Assembly: GCA_020161015.1 (NCBI GenBank) | Contig: JAIUOT010000014.1 | Span: 124,001-188,000, forward strand | Source of the DNA: Actinomycetota bacterium | GTDB lineage: Bacteria; Actinomycetota; Actinomycetes; Propionibacteriales; Propionibacteriaceae | DNA: 64,000 nucleotides | Direction: 5' to 3' | Shown here: positions 42,576 through 51,845 of the stretch, piece after piece | Layout of the letters: each line of letters opens with the position of its first letter | How positions within the stretch are numbered: the first letter of the stretch is position 1 | The notes under the pieces: generated by a model | The model's input: only the letters and a program-made list of their open reading frames with translations | The model's database searches: none | Told to the model about the DNA's origin: nothing | Program-made: the position numbers and the translations under genes

Positions 42576-43042
42576 CCCGGGTGGGGATCGGCACCGACGT
42601 CCACGCCTTCGCACCCGGCGTGCCGATGTGGGTGGCCGGCCTGCACTTCCCGGACGAGCCCGCCGGCCTCGCGGGCCACTCCGACGGCGACGTCGCCGCG
42701 CACGCCGCGTGCGACGCGCTGCTGTCGGCGTCCGGCCTGGGCGACATGGGCAGCAACTTCGGCACCAGCGAGCCCGAGTGGGCGGGTGCGAGCGGTGTCG
42801 CGTTCCTGGCCGAGACCGCGTCCCGGGTGCGCGCGGCCGGCTTCCGCATCGGCAACGTGGCCATCCAGGTGATCGGGAACCGTCCCCGGCTCGCGGCTCG
42901 GCGCGCCGAGGCCGAGGCTGTCCTCTCGGCCGCTCTCGGCGCGCCCGTGAGCGTGTCCGGGACGACCACGGACGGGCTCGGCCTCACCGGCCGCGGCGAG
43001 GGTCTCGCCGCTGTCGCGACGGCCCTGGTCAGCGCGGACTGA
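42572..43042 (+). CDS. ispF: 2-C-methyl-D-erythritol 2,4-cyclodiphosphate synthase
   Basis: 156 residues, standard length. The zinc ligands Asp9, His11 (GTDVHAF) and His44 ([15 protein letters not shown]) are present. The C-terminal [17 protein letters not shown] motif is intact. It is translationally coupled to ispD (GTGA) and catalyses the next-but-one step of the same pathway. It is convergent with the metallopeptidase gene with only 18 nt between. Confidence 0.94.
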   Translation: MTRVGIGTDVHAFAPGVPMWVAGLHFPDEPAGLAGHSDGDVAAHAACDALLSASGLGDMGSNFGTSEPEWAGASGVAFLAETASRVRAAGFRIGNVAIQVIGNRPRLAARRAEAEAVLSAALGAPVSVSGTTTDGLGLTGRGEGLAAVATALVSAD

Positions 43043-43060
43043 CCGGCCCCACGGCCCCGC

Positions 43061-44302
43061 TCAGCGGACTGACGTCGCCGGTGCGGTGTAGGTGTTGCAC
43101 TTGCCGACCAGCGTGTTGTCCTGGCCGACGGTGAACCAGGCCTTGCGGGAGCGCCCCAGGCCGTGGTCGCCCTGGATGTTCGCCTGGTTGCTCAGGACGT
43201 CGTCGCCGAGGTTGTAGAACACGTCGCGCAGGTTGGACAGGTCACCCCCCGACAAACCCGACGACGGCCCGACGGCAGAGGTGAACGTGCCGGCCAGGCA
43301 GTCGGCCTGCACCTCGAGGCGGCGGGAGAAGACCTTGGCCTCCGACGTCGACGCCTTCTGCTCGAACGCCATCGACGAGATCAGGATGCCGGTGCGCGCC
43401 TGGATGGTGTGGCCGAACTCGTGGGCGAGGATCGACTCGACCACGAACGGGGCCTTCTGCTGCTCGCGCGGGAAGATCTTCCACAGCGGCTTGGCGTAGT
43501 AGATGCGCTGGTCGGCCGCGCAGTAGACGGCGTTGACCTCGTCGAGGTTGCCGCAGCCGGTCGTGATCGGCTCGGTGTACACCGTGACCGGCGGACGGGG
43601 CAGCTGGAAGCCGGCCGACTCGAGCGGACCGGACCACACCCGCCACAGGCAGGCGGTGAGCTCGTTCAGGTGCGTGGTCAGGTCGGCCGCCGACGCGGTC
43701 GTGATGTCGATCCGCGGCACCGCGCAGTCGGTGGGCACCGGTGCGATCTGCTCGTACACCGGGTTGCTCACCAGCCAGGTCTCGGCCTCCTCGTAGGTGG
43801 TGGGCTGCGGGAGTTCGGGCGGGTTGGTGTCCGGGGCGGGCACCGGGGTGGTGTTCTGCGGCACCGGCGCGGTCGTCTGGTTCACGTCCGGGCCGGCGAC
43901 GCCCGGGTCGGCGTTCAGGTACTGCATCAGCGAGATCGCGAAGAACGCGATTCCGACCACCAGCACCAGGCCGAGGACGAGTCCGCGCAGCGGGCTCTTC
44001 TTCTGCGGGGGGCCGGGCGGGTAGGGCCGCCCGGGCTGCGGGAAGGTCCCGGGCGGCCCGTACGGGGGCTGCCCGAACTGCGCCTGTGCCGGGTAGGCCG
44101 GCTGCGGGGCGGGCGCCTGCTGCGGGTAGGGCGCGGCGGGACGCGCGGGCTGCCCGCCCGGGTACGGCCCGTAGGCGGGCGCCGGCGGGCCGTAGGGCTG
44201 CTGCGGGCCCCACGCCTGCGCTGGGCGGTTCCAGTTCTGCTGCGTCGGCCACTGCTGGCCACCCTGGGGAGGCTGCCCCTGGGTCCCCCATTGCTGCGTC
44301 AC
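43061..44302 (-). CDS. Membrane-anchored neutral zinc metallopeptidase (YpfJ/KPN_02809-like)
   Basis: 413 residues from GTG 44302. The N-terminal 100 residues form a cytosolic tail rich in Pro, Gln, Gly and Tyr, followed by one membrane helix (residues about 106-126) and a Pro/Thr linker. The extracellular domain has the zinc motif HEFGH (His294, Glu295, His298) within ESILAHEFGHTIQ and the conserved LEVQADCLAGTF. Substrates are unknown. The start is supported by a leaderless -10 box 7 nt upstream; an ATG 35 codons earlier would place the box inside the gene. Confidence 0.82.
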   Translation of the reverse strand: MTQQWGTQGQPPQGGQQWPTQQNWNRPAQAWGPQQPYGPPAPAYGPYPGGQPARPAAPYPQQAPAPQPAYPAQAQFGQPPYGPPGTFPQPGRPYPPGPPQKKSPLRGLVLGLVLVVGIAFFAISLMQYLNADPGVAGPDVNQTTAPVPQNTTPVPAPDTNPPELPQPTTYEEAETWLVSNPVYEQIAPVPTDCAVPRIDITTASAADLTTHLNELTACLWRVWSGPLESAGFQLPRPPVTVYTEPITTGCGNLDEVNAVYCAADQRIYYAKPLWKIFPREQQKAPFVVESILAHEFGHTIQARTGILISSMAFEQKASTSEAKVFSRRLEVQADCLAGTFTSAVGPSSGLSGGDLSNLRDVFYNLGDDVLSNQANIQGDHGLGRSRKAWFTVGQDNTLVGKCNTYTAPATSVR

Positions 44303-44309
44303 GCGAGGA

Positions 44310-44315
44310 AGCCTA
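44310..44315 (-). promoter_or_regulatory. -10 box (TAGGCT) for leaderless metallopeptidase mRNA
   Basis: On the minus strand TAGGCT is followed by 7 nt and GTG 44302. It fixes the likely start of the metallopeptidase. Confidence 0.5.
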
Positions 44316-44410
44316 ACCGCTGGATTCCCCCCAGCGGCAGGGTGGATCCGCGTCGTCGCGGCGTCCGCGCAGGCAATTCTTCGCTGCGGACGCGGGCTCG
44401 CGGGCACGGC

Positions 44411-44416
44411 TAGCCT
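44411..44416 (+). promoter_or_regulatory. -10 box (TAGCCT) upstream of the DGPF-sigma operon
   Basis: TAGCCT ends 6 nt before a GTG at 44423, giving either a leaderless small ORF or a leader of about 100 nt for the DGPF gene. Confidence 0.45.
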
Positions 44417-44422
44417 GCTCGG

Positions 44423-44530
44423 GTGCCCTGCGACGCCGCCCGCCGCAGCGATGTCGAGAACCGCGCCCCGGCTCCGACCAGTGGGCGAGGTGGCGGACGG
44501 AGCCGCCCGGAGAGAAGGGAATCCCGATGA
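44423..44530 (+). CDS. Candidate 35-aa leaderless upstream ORF coupled to the DGPF gene
   Basis: GTG 44423 sits 6 nt after a TAGCCT -10 box and opens a 35-residue frame rich in Arg, Pro and Ser. Its TGA (44528-44530) overlaps the ATG of the DGPF gene (44527) in an ATGA junction. This exact arrangement suggests a coupled leader peptide. However the peptide is unremarkable and the DGPF gene has its own AGAAGG ribosome-binding site, so it may be coincidental. Confidence 0.35.
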   Translation: MPCDAARRSDVENRAPAPTSGRGGGRSRPERRESR

Positions 44531-44904
44531 AGTACATGGTCCTCATCCACCACAACCGCGGCGCGCGTGAGCAGTTCGCGGCGATGCCGGCCGAGGTGCA
44601 GGCACAGGGCATGGCCGCGTACGCCCGGCTCAACGAGGAACTCCGGGAGAACGGGGAGTGGGTGGCGGCGGAGGCGCTCGCCGACGACGCGACCTCTGTG
44701 GTCGTGACCACCAGGGACGGCGCCCCGGTGCGCACAGACGGGCCGTTCGCCGAGGCGAAGGAGATGCTGGCCGGCTTCTACCTCGTCGACGTCGAGAGCC
44801 AGGAGCGGGCGCTGGAGATCGCGGCACGGATCCCCGAGGCACAGGCCGGCTCGGGGTACGTCGAGGTGCGGCCGGTGCTGGTCTACGACCTCGCCGGGGC
44901 GTGA
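44527..44904 (+). CDS. YCII/DGPF-domain protein (ECF42 partner)
   Basis: 125 residues with the name-giving DGPF motif at 71-74 (VRTDGPFAEAKEMLAGFYLVD). Such small alpha/beta-barrel proteins are encoded next to ECF42 sigma factors and are typically both cotranscribed with them and controlled by them. Ribosome-binding site AGAAGG. The stop overlaps the sigma factor start by 4 bases. Biochemical function unknown. Confidence 0.88.
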   Translation: MKYMVLIHHNRGAREQFAAMPAEVQAQGMAAYARLNEELRENGEWVAAEALADDATSVVVTTRDGAPVRTDGPFAEAKEMLAGFYLVDVESQERALEIAARIPEAQAGSGYVEVRPVLVYDLAGA

Positions 44905-46170
44905 GCGCGGACGCCGACGACGTCGAGGGCCTGCTGCGCCGGCTGGCGCCCCGGGCCCTCGGCATCCTCGTGCGCCGGCGGGGCGACTTCTCCACCGCAG
45001 AGGATGCGGTCCAGGAGGCGCTGATCGCCGCGGCGACCGGCTGGCCGTCCCGCGGACGGCCCCGCGAACCGCTGGCGTGGCTGGTGACGGCGGCGGACCG
45101 GCGCCTCGTCGACGTCTGGCGCAGCGAGCACTCGCGGCGGCGGAGGGAGGCGGTCGCCGCCGCGGAGCCCGTCCCCCCTGCCGAGGAGGCCGTCGACGAC
45201 TCCCTCGAGCTGTTCCTGCTGTGCTGCCACCCGGCGCTCACCCGCGCATCGCAGGTGGCGCTCACCCTGCGGGCGGTCGGCGGGCTGACGACGGCGGAGA
45301 TCGCGCGCGCGTTCCTGGTGCCCGAGGCGACGATCGCCCAGCGGATCAGCCGGGCGAAGGCCGGCATCCGCGCCGCCGGCGCGCGCTTCGAGCGGCCCGG
45401 CGACGCCGAGCTCCCGGCCAGGGTGGCCGCTGTCGCGGAGGTGCTCTACCTCGTGTTCACCGAGGGCCACACCGCCAGCGCCGGGCCGTCGCTGGTGCGG
45501 GTGGACCTCACGGCCGAGGCGATCCGGCTGGCCCGCCTGCTGCGCGCGCGGGTGGACGCGGAGGAGGCGCTGCGTCCCCCTGCGCGGCGAGGCGGCCGGC
45601 CTGCTGGCGCTGATGCTGCTCACCGACGCGCGGCGCCGCGCCCGCGTCGACGCCGCCGGACGGCTGGTTCCCCTCGCGCTGCAGGACCGGTCGGCCTGGG
45701 ACGCCGCACTGATCGCGGAGGGCGTCGCCCTGCTCACGCGGTCGCTGGCGACCGAGCGTCTCGGGACGTATCAGCTCCAGGCGGCGATCGCCGCCGTGCA
45801 CGCGGAGGCGCCGAGCGTCGAGGACACCGACTGGAGGGAAGTCCTTGCCCTCTACGACCTCCTCGCCGTCCTCGCCCCCGGACCGATGGTGTCGCTCAAC
45901 CGCTGCGTCGCCGTGGCGATGGTGGAGGGGCCGGCCGAAGGGCTGCGCGCGCTCGATGCTGCCGCGGCCGACCCCCACCTTGCCGGCCACCATCGGGTGC
46001 ATGCTGTGCGCGCAGAACTGCTGGAGCGGGTGGGGGAACGCGGGCCGGCGCGGGAGGAGTACCGCCGGGCGGCCCGGGGCACGCGGAGCGAGCCGGAGCG
46101 GCGCCACCTCGAGGCGCGGGCGGCCGGGCTCGGCCCCGACCCGTCCAGCGCGCGGGCAGGCGTGGGCTGA
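44901..46170 (+). pseudogene. ECF42-type RNA polymerase sigma factor, frameshifted
   Basis: The frame from GTG 44901 gives sigma region 2 (GDFSTAEDAVQEALIAAATGWP) and region 4 (VALTLRAVGGLTTAEIARAFLVPEATIAQRISRAKAGIRAAG). It continues into a DUF6596-like extension to about residue 225. The rest of the family's TPR-like C-terminus (GLLALMLLTDARRRARVDAAGRLVPL through the end) continues in another frame that stops at 46170. Removing one C from the CCCCC run at 45576-45580 joins both into a normal protein of about 422 residues. The C-terminal extension is needed for ECF42 function, so the gene is inactive unless this is a sequencing error or a programmed shift. Confidence 0.75.
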
Positions 46171-46234
46171 ACCCTGTGGCGCCGCGGCGTCTCGGCACTA
46201 CTCTGTTGCCACCTTGGACGAAGGGGGATCGGGC

Positions 46235-47920
46235 ATGGCGAGGACGGGACTGCGTCGACTGGTGGCGATCATGGCCACCGCGATGGCGCTGCTGGCGTGG
46301 GCTGCGCCGCCGGCCAGTGCGGCCGAGTCGGTCGCCACCTTCACCGCGAAGGCCACGATCAACGCCGACGGCTCGATGGCCGTCACGAGCTCGATCACCT
46401 TCGCCGACGCCGCGCCGGCCACCTTCCAGCAGGTCTTCGACACCGCCACCCGGACGGCCGACGACCTGGAGTACCGCTTCACGCTCTCCGACATCACCGT
46501 CACCAGCGGTGGCAAGGACCTGGGCGCGAGCGTCACCGGCGGCCCGTCCACCACCACGGTGTCCGTCCCCACGGCCGGCCTCACCGAACCGCTCCAGATC
46601 GCCTACACCGTGCGTGGCGCGGCGCTGTCGACCCCCGGCGACACCGTCACCGTGAGCTGGCCGCTGGTCCAGGGCCTGAGCATGCCGGTCGCCGTGTTCG
46701 ATGCCGAGGTGACCGTCCCGGCGCTGTTCACCGGCATCGACTGCGCCGCCGGCGACCCGGCGGCCCCCGGCGTGTGCACCTACTACAGCGGCGGCACGCA
46801 CGACACGCCCAACCCGGTCTTCCACCACGAGGCGCTGCCGGCCGGGCAGGTCGTCGTCCCCACCGTCCGGTTCCCTGCGGGTGCGGTCGCCGCGAACCAG
46901 GACGTCCACCAGGTCTGGTCGCTCGACCGGGCCTTCTCCGCTGCGCCGCTGCCGCTCGGGATCGCGGCGGGACTGCTGCTCCTTGGCGGGCTCGCGTTGT
47001 GGGCGGCCCACCGCCGGATCGGGCGCGACGCGATCGTCGGTGAGGAGCCGACGCTGGTCGCGGCGTTCCACCCGGTCGGCCCCGGAGAGAGCGAGTTCCG
47101 GGTGCAGGACGGCATCCGTCCCGGAGAGGTGGGCACGCTGGCCGACGAGCGGGTCGACCCGGTGGACGTGACCGCGACCCTGCTCGACCTCGCCGTCCGT
47201 GGCCACCTGCGGATCACCGAGCTCCCCAAGGCGTCCCCGCACGCCCCGACCGACTGGACGTTCGCCCGCCTCCAGAGCAGCGACCCGCTGCTCGCCTACG
47301 AGCACACCCTGCTGGACGCGGTCGCACCCGTGCAGGGCGATCCGGTGCAGGTGTCGAATCTGGCCGGTAGCGTCGGCGCGGTCATCGGCACGGTGCAGTC
47401 CGAGCTCTACGACGAGGTCGTGAGCCGGGGCTGGTTCGCCGGACGCCCGGACGCCACCCGCAACCGCTGGGCCCGGCTGGGCTGGATCGGGCTGGCGCTG
47501 GCGGTGGTCGTGACCGTGGCACTGGCCGCCTTCACGTCCTTCGGCCTGACGGGCCTTGCGCTGATCGCGCTCATGCTCGGCGTCGTGCTGGTGGCGCAGG
47601 AGATGCCCGCCCGGACGGCGAAGGGCACCGGCGTCCTGCGCGGCCTCGACGTGCTGCGGGGCAGCCTGCTGACCCAGCCCGTGGACACCCTGCCGACCGG
47701 CCAGGGCTACGTCCAGCTGTCGTCCCTGCTGCCGTACGCGATCGTCCTCGGCGGCAAGGACCGCTGGCTCCAGGCGGTCGCCGACGCCGACGACGACGAC
47801 ACGCCCGATTCCACCGACCTCTCCTGGTACCACGGGCCGGACGGCTGGCGGCTGGCCGACCTGCCCGCCTCGCTGGCGAACTTCGTGACCACGGTCCAGG
47901 GGACGCTCTTCAGCCGCTGA
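46235..47920 (+). CDS. DUF2207 family predicted membrane protein
   Basis: 561 residues. A signal peptide (RRLVAIMATAMALLAWAAPPASA) precedes an extracytoplasmic beta-rich domain whose opening ATFTAKATINADGSMAVTSSITF is typical of DUF2207. Membrane helices follow at about residues 245-265 (LPLGIAAGLLLLGGLALWAA) and 420-465, with a cytosolic domain between and after. Family function is unknown. Ribosome-binding site GAAGGGGG. It follows the sigma gene by 64 nt with a possible TACTCT -10 box of its own. Confidence 0.8.
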   Translation: MARTGLRRLVAIMATAMALLAWAAPPASAAESVATFTAKATINADGSMAVTSSITFADAAPATFQQVFDTATRTADDLEYRFTLSDITVTSGGKDLGASVTGGPSTTTVSVPTAGLTEPLQIAYTVRGAALSTPGDTVTVSWPLVQGLSMPVAVFDAEVTVPALFTGIDCAAGDPAAPGVCTYYSGGTHDTPNPVFHHEALPAGQVVVPTVRFPAGAVAANQDVHQVWSLDRAFSAAPLPLGIAAGLLLLGGLALWAAHRRIGRDAIVGEEPTLVAAFHPVGPGESEFRVQDGIRPGEVGTLADERVDPVDVTATLLDLAVRGHLRITELPKASPHAPTDWTFARLQSSDPLLAYEHTLLDAVAPVQGDPVQVSNLAGSVGAVIGTVQSELYDEVVSRGWFAGRPDATRNRWARLGWIGLALAVVVTVALAAFTSFGLTGLALIALMLGVVLVAQEMPARTAKGTGVLRGLDVLRGSLLTQPVDTLPTGQGYVQLSSLLPYAIVLGGKDRWLQAVADADDDDTPDSTDLSWYHGPDGWRLADLPASLANFVTTVQGTLFSR

Positions 47921-47947
47921 GGGCGCGAGGACCGACAGGACGGACGC

Positions 47948-48913
47948 ATGCTGCGCTTCGCGACTCTGGGCACGAGCTGGATCACCACGCAGTTCGCCGA
48001 GGCGGTGGCCCGGGTCCCCGGGGTCGAGGTGGCCGTGGCCTGCTCGCGCGACGCCGAGCGGGCCGCGCGGTTCGCCAGGGTGATCGGTGCCCGCTCCTCG
48101 TCCGGCGACCTGCCCGCCCTGCTCGCCTCGGGTGCGGTGGACGCCGTCTACGTCGGAACGCCGAACAGCCTCCACCTCGCGCAGGCGACCGACGCCGTCC
48201 GGGCCGGGCTGCACGTGCTGGTGGAGAAGCCGGCCACGCTGCGCGCCGCGGACTTCGCCACGCTGGTGGCCGAGGCGGACGCGGCGGGCGTGGTGGTGCT
48301 CGAGGGCATGCGCAGCGCGTACGACCCGGGGACGGCCGCCGTCCGTGCCCTGCTGCCCCGGCTCGGCACCCTGCGGCTGGCGTCGCTGCGGTACTGCCAG
48401 CGGTCGTCGCGCTACGACCTCGTGCTGGCGGGGGAGCGGGTGAACATCTTCGACCCGGCCCTGGGCGGCGGAGCGCTCAACGACCTCGGCGTGTACTGCG
48501 TGAGCGCCCTCGTCGACCTCCTCGGGGAGCCCGCCTCCGTCCTGGCGGCGTCCGTCCCGATCGGCGGGGGTGGCGACGGTGCAGGGACGGCGCTCGCGTC
48601 CTACCCCGGGCTGGTCGCCGCGCTCACGTGGTCGAAGATCACCGCGTCCGACGTGCCGAGCGAGCTGCAGGGTGAGCAGGGCACGCTCGTCATCGACCAC
48701 CTGCCCGCGCCCCGCCGGCTCGAACTGCGGCTGCTGGACGGCACCACGGAGGTCGTGGACGTCGACGCGCCCCCGTTCACCCTGGAGTACGAGGTCGAGC
48801 GCTTCGCGCGGTTGTGCCGTGGCGAGGACTCCCCGGCGGCAGATCACGCGCGCACGCTGGCCGCGCTGCGCACCATGGACGCCATCCGCGCCGCCTCCGT
48901 CCCGGCCCGTTGA
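47948..48913 (+). CDS. Gfo/Idh/MocA-family oxidoreductase
   Basis: 321 residues. N-terminal NAD(P)-binding Rossmann fold (FATLGTSWITTQFAEA) and the family EKP motif in HVLVEKPATLRAADF. The substrate-domain motif NIFDPALGGGALNDLGVYCVSAL is typical of glucose-fructose oxidoreductase/inositol dehydrogenase relatives. The first glycine-rich turn is GTSWIT rather than GxGxxG-like. Sugar substrate unknown. It lies 27 nt after the DUF2207 gene. Confidence 0.85.
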   Translation: MLRFATLGTSWITTQFAEAVARVPGVEVAVACSRDAERAARFARVIGARSSSGDLPALLASGAVDAVYVGTPNSLHLAQATDAVRAGLHVLVEKPATLRAADFATLVAEADAAGVVVLEGMRSAYDPGTAAVRALLPRLGTLRLASLRYCQRSSRYDLVLAGERVNIFDPALGGGALNDLGVYCVSALVDLLGEPASVLAASVPIGGGGDGAGTALASYPGLVAALTWSKITASDVPSELQGEQGTLVIDHLPAPRRLELRLLDGTTEVVDVDAPPFTLEYEVERFARLCRGEDSPAADHARTLAALRTMDAIRAASVPAR

Positions 48914-49005
48914 GCGCGCGACGGCCCCGGCCGGGACGTGCCGGGAACAGTCGCCGCCCACGCGGTGGTTGAGCAGGCAGCGGGGGACGAGCGGAAGGAG
49001 CGGGC

Positions 49006-49986
49006 ATGAGCAACGTCGAGGCCAGGTCGGAGGTCGTCGACTGCATCGTCGGCGGCGACCACGACCCCGAGCACGTGCAGCTGATCGAACCCAAGGACGT
49101 CACCCTCGGCGACGCCGACGCCCTCAGGGTGCGCCGCACGCTGCCGTCGCTGCGCCGCTCGTTCGTCGGCGCCTGGTGCTTCGTCGACCACTACGGACCG
49201 GAGCGCGGGGTGTGCATGGACGTGCCGCCGCACCCGCACACCGGGCTGCAGACGGTGAGCTGGCTGTTCGAGGGCGAGATCGAACACCGCGACTCCGGCG
49301 GCGTCCACTCGATGGTGCGTCCGGGCGAGGTGAACCTGATGACCTCCGGGTACGGGATCGCGCATTCCGAGGTGTCCACGCCCGGGCGGGACCTGCTGCA
49401 CGGCGTCCAGCTGTGGGTGGTGCTGCCGGAGGCGAGCTCGGACCTGGTGCGGGAGTTCCAGCACCACGTGCCCGAGGTGTGGGACGCCGAGGGCGTCCGC
49501 GCGCGGCTGCTCGTGGGACGGCTGGAGGACGCGGTGTCGCCGGTGCGCACCGAGACGCCGCTGCTGGGCGCGGAGGTCGTCCTCGCGCCGGGGACCACCT
49601 GGGAGCTGGCGGTCGACCCCGGCTTCGAGCACGGCGTCCTCGTCGACACCGGGCACGTGGACGTCGACGGCGTACGGCTCGACAGCACCGTCCTCGGGGT
49701 CAGGGACGCCGGGCAGGACTCGCTGCGCCTGTCCAACCCCACCGACGCGCCGGCGCGCATCATGCTGCTCGGCGGCGAGCCGTTCGAGGAGGGCGTGGTG
49801 ATGTGGTGGAACTTCATCGGCCGCAGCCACGACGACATCGTCCGCCTCCGCGAGGAGTGGAATGCCGCCCCCGACGACCGGTTCGGTCGCGTACCCGGCT
49901 ACCGTGGCCCCGTCCCGCGCCTGGAGGCGCCGCCGCTCCCGTCCGGCCTCACCCTGAAGCGGCGCTTCCGCCGAGGCCGCCAGTAG
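49006..49986 (+). CDS. Pirin family protein
   Basis: 326 residues with two cupin domains. The pirin signature is clear: HPHTGLQTVSWLFEGEIEHRDSGG and RPGEVNLMTSGYGIAHSEVS hold the metal-binding His and Glu residues. Bacterial pirins have been linked to quercetin dioxygenase activity or to modulating pyruvate dehydrogenase. No neighbour clarifies the role here. The ATG follows GGAAGGAG. It is convergent with glyA, separated by the repeat and palindrome region. Confidence 0.9.
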   Translation: MSNVEARSEVVDCIVGGDHDPEHVQLIEPKDVTLGDADALRVRRTLPSLRRSFVGAWCFVDHYGPERGVCMDVPPHPHTGLQTVSWLFEGEIEHRDSGGVHSMVRPGEVNLMTSGYGIAHSEVSTPGRDLLHGVQLWVVLPEASSDLVREFQHHVPEVWDAEGVRARLLVGRLEDAVSPVRTETPLLGAEVVLAPGTTWELAVDPGFEHGVLVDTGHVDVDGVRLDSTVLGVRDAGQDSLRLSNPTDAPARIMLLGGEPFEEGVVMWWNFIGRSHDDIVRLREEWNAAPDDRFGRVPGYRGPVPRLEAPPLPSGLTLKRRFRRGRQ

Positions 49987-50038
49987 CCGCGGGCTCCCTC
50001 CGCGCCCGCCCCCAACCTCCGCGCCCCGCCTCCGCCCG

Positions 50039-50095
50039 CCCCCCACACCCGCGCTCGCCCCCCACACCCACGCTCGCCCCCCACACCCACGCTCG
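50039..50095. repeat. Three tandem 19-bp repeats
   Basis: Three consecutive 19-bp units at 50039-50057, 50058-50076 and 50077-50095 read CCCCCCACACCCACGCTCG, the first with one change (G for A). They lie directly before the perfect palindrome. A degenerate C-rich stretch upstream (50000-50038) may be decayed copies. Confidence 0.85.
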
Positions 50096-50098
50096 CCC

Positions 50099-50148
50099 CC
50101 GAATGCAACTCTTGCCGCCGGAATTCCGGCGGCAAGAGTTGCATTCGG
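50099..50148. repeat. Perfect 50-bp palindrome between convergent pirin and glyA genes
   Basis: The two 25-base arms are exact reverse complements with no spacer, meeting at GAATTC (50121-50126). The arm begins CCGAATGCAACTCTTGCCGC. It lies between two converging genes, so a bidirectional terminator is likely. The complete absence of mismatches and loop is unusual. Confidence 0.9.
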
Positions 50149-50189
50149 CAGCGCGAACGGAGCGGGGGAGGGCCGGGCGGGCGGGTGGG

Positions 50190-51629
50190 CTAGAGCTCCA
50201 GGCCGGGGTAGAGCGGGTTCGCGTCCAGGAGTTCCGCGGCGGCGGCGCGCGTCCGCTCGGCGATGCCGTCGGCGAGCAGGTACTTGGCCTTGCCGGGGGT
50301 GCCGGCGGCGGTGGCCACCGGGGTGGTGGCCCTCAGGACGCCGGTGATCAGCTCGGCGACCGCGTCGAACTCCGCGGCGCCGAAGCCGCGCGAGGTCAGC
50401 GCGGGCGTGCCGATCCGGACGCCGCTGGTGTACCAGGCGCCGTTGGGGTCGCGGGGGACGGAGTTGCGGTTGGTGACGATGCCCGCGTCCAGCAGCGCCG
50501 ACTCGGCCTGGCGGCCGGTGAGGCCGAACGACCCGACGTCCAGGAGCACGAGGTGGTTGTCCGTGCCGCCGGTGACGAGGTCCACGCCCCGCTTCCTCAG
50601 GCCCTCGGCGAGGGTCTTGGCGTTGTCGGCCACGGCCTGGGCGTAGGCCTGGAAGGCGGGCTGGCGGGCCTCGGCCAGGGCGACCGCCTTGGCCGCCATC
50701 ACGTGGCCGAGCGGGCCGCCGAGCACCATCGGGCAGCCGCGGTCGACGCTGGGCGCGTACTCCGCCGTGGCGAGGACGAGGCCGCCGCGCGGGCCGCGCA
50801 GCGACTTGTGGGTGGTGGTGGCCACCACGTCGGCGTACGGGATCGGGTTCTCCTCGCCGGTGAACACCTTGCCTGCCACGAGCCCCGCGAAGTGCGCCAT
50901 GTCGACGAACAGGGTCGCGCCCACCTCGTCCGCGATGTCGCGCATCTTCGCGAAGTTCACCCGGCGCGGGTAGGCGGAGTACCCGGCCACCAGGATCAGC
51001 GGCTTGAACTCGCGGGCGTCCGCGCGGAGCTTGTCGTAGTCGATCAGGCCGGTCTCGGGGTGCGTGCCGTAGGAGAGCTGGCGGAACATCTTGCCGGAGA
51101 TGTTGTGGCGGAAGCCGTGCGTGAGGTGGCCGCCGGCGTCGAGTGCCATGCCCATCACGCGCTGGGCGTTGAACGTGGCGCGCAGCGCCTCCCAGTCCTC
51201 CTCGGAGAGGTCGTTGACGGTCTTGGCGCCGAGCCGCTCCAGGGTGGGGTTCTCCACCCGGTGGGCGAGGATCGACCAGTAGGCCACCAGGTTGGCGTCG
51301 ATGCCGGAGTGCGGCTGCGCGTAGGCGTACTCGGCGCCGAACAGCTCACGGGCGTGCTCTGCGGCGACCGCCTCGACGGTGTCGACGTTCTGGCAGCCGG
51401 CGTAGAAGCGGTGGCCGATCGTGCCCTCGGCGTACTTGTCGCTCAGCCAGGTGCCCATCGTCATCAGCACCGGGAGCGAGGCGTAGTTCTCGCTGGCGAT
51501 CAGCTTCAGGGACGCGCGCTGGTCGCGCAGCTCGGCGCGGGTGGCCGCGGCGATGCGCGGCTCGACCTGCTCGATCACGCCGAGGGCCTGGCTGTAGATG
51601 GACGACGCGGTGCTGGCGAGATCGGACAC
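50190..51629 (-). CDS. glyA: Serine hydroxymethyltransferase, long form
   Basis: 479 residues, about 50-60 more than typical SHMT (around 420). The PLP lysine is Lys275 in [33 protein letters not shown] and [13 protein letters not shown] are conserved. Extra sequence of about 40 residues is inserted at roughly 121-160 (starting [15 protein letters not shown]), between the PHSGIDANL strand and GGHLTHG. Long SHMTs of this kind occur in some actinobacteria and chlamydiae. It interconverts serine and glycine, loading tetrahydrofolate with one-carbon units. Confidence 0.92.
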   Translation of the reverse strand: MSDLASTASSIYSQALGVIEQVEPRIAAATRAELRDQRASLKLIASENYASLPVLMTMGTWLSDKYAEGTIGHRFYAGCQNVDTVEAVAAEHARELFGAEYAYAQPHSGIDANLVAYWSILAHRVENPTLERLGAKTVNDLSEEDWEALRATFNAQRVMGMALDAGGHLTHGFRHNISGKMFRQLSYGTHPETGLIDYDKLRADAREFKPLILVAGYSAYPRRVNFAKMRDIADEVGATLFVDMAHFAGLVAGKVFTGEENPIPYADVVATTTHKSLRGPRGGLVLATAEYAPSVDRGCPMVLGGPLGHVMAAKAVALAEARQPAFQAYAQAVADNAKTLAEGLRKRGVDLVTGGTDNHLVLLDVGSFGLTGRQAESALLDAGIVTNRNSVPRDPNGAWYTSGVRIGTPALTSRGFGAAEFDAVAELITGVLRATTPVATAAGTPGKAKYLLADGIAERTRAAAAELLDANPLYPGLEL

Positions 51630-51845
51630 GGGCGGACTCCTGGGATCGACGATCGACGGCCCACTCTATTCGACCGGGGGCGCCGCGGCCCGCCGTGCCC
51701 GCGGCCCGACCCGGGCCGCCCTCGGCTCCGGATGGGTAAACGTCCGGTACCCGGCGGGTCGTCCGCGCGCCTGTGCAAGCCGCTGCGTGCGGCCGCGTGG
51801 CGGGGCACACTGGGGAGGTTCGTGGTTCGACCAGAAGGGGAGACG

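Noticed and set aside
50039-50095. Tandem repeats considered as a CRISPR array
   Set aside because: The 19-bp units abut without spacers and no cas gene is present.
48570-51845. Long + strand frame running from the Gfo/Idh gene to the DJ-1 gene
   Set aside because: It is out of frame with the oxidoreductase and pirin and antisense to glyA. Only the DJ-1 protein from 51846 shows family motifs.
51630-51845. Search for a riboswitch upstream of glyA or the DJ-1 gene
   Set aside because: No recognisable glycine, THF or other aptamer core was seen in the 216-nt gap.
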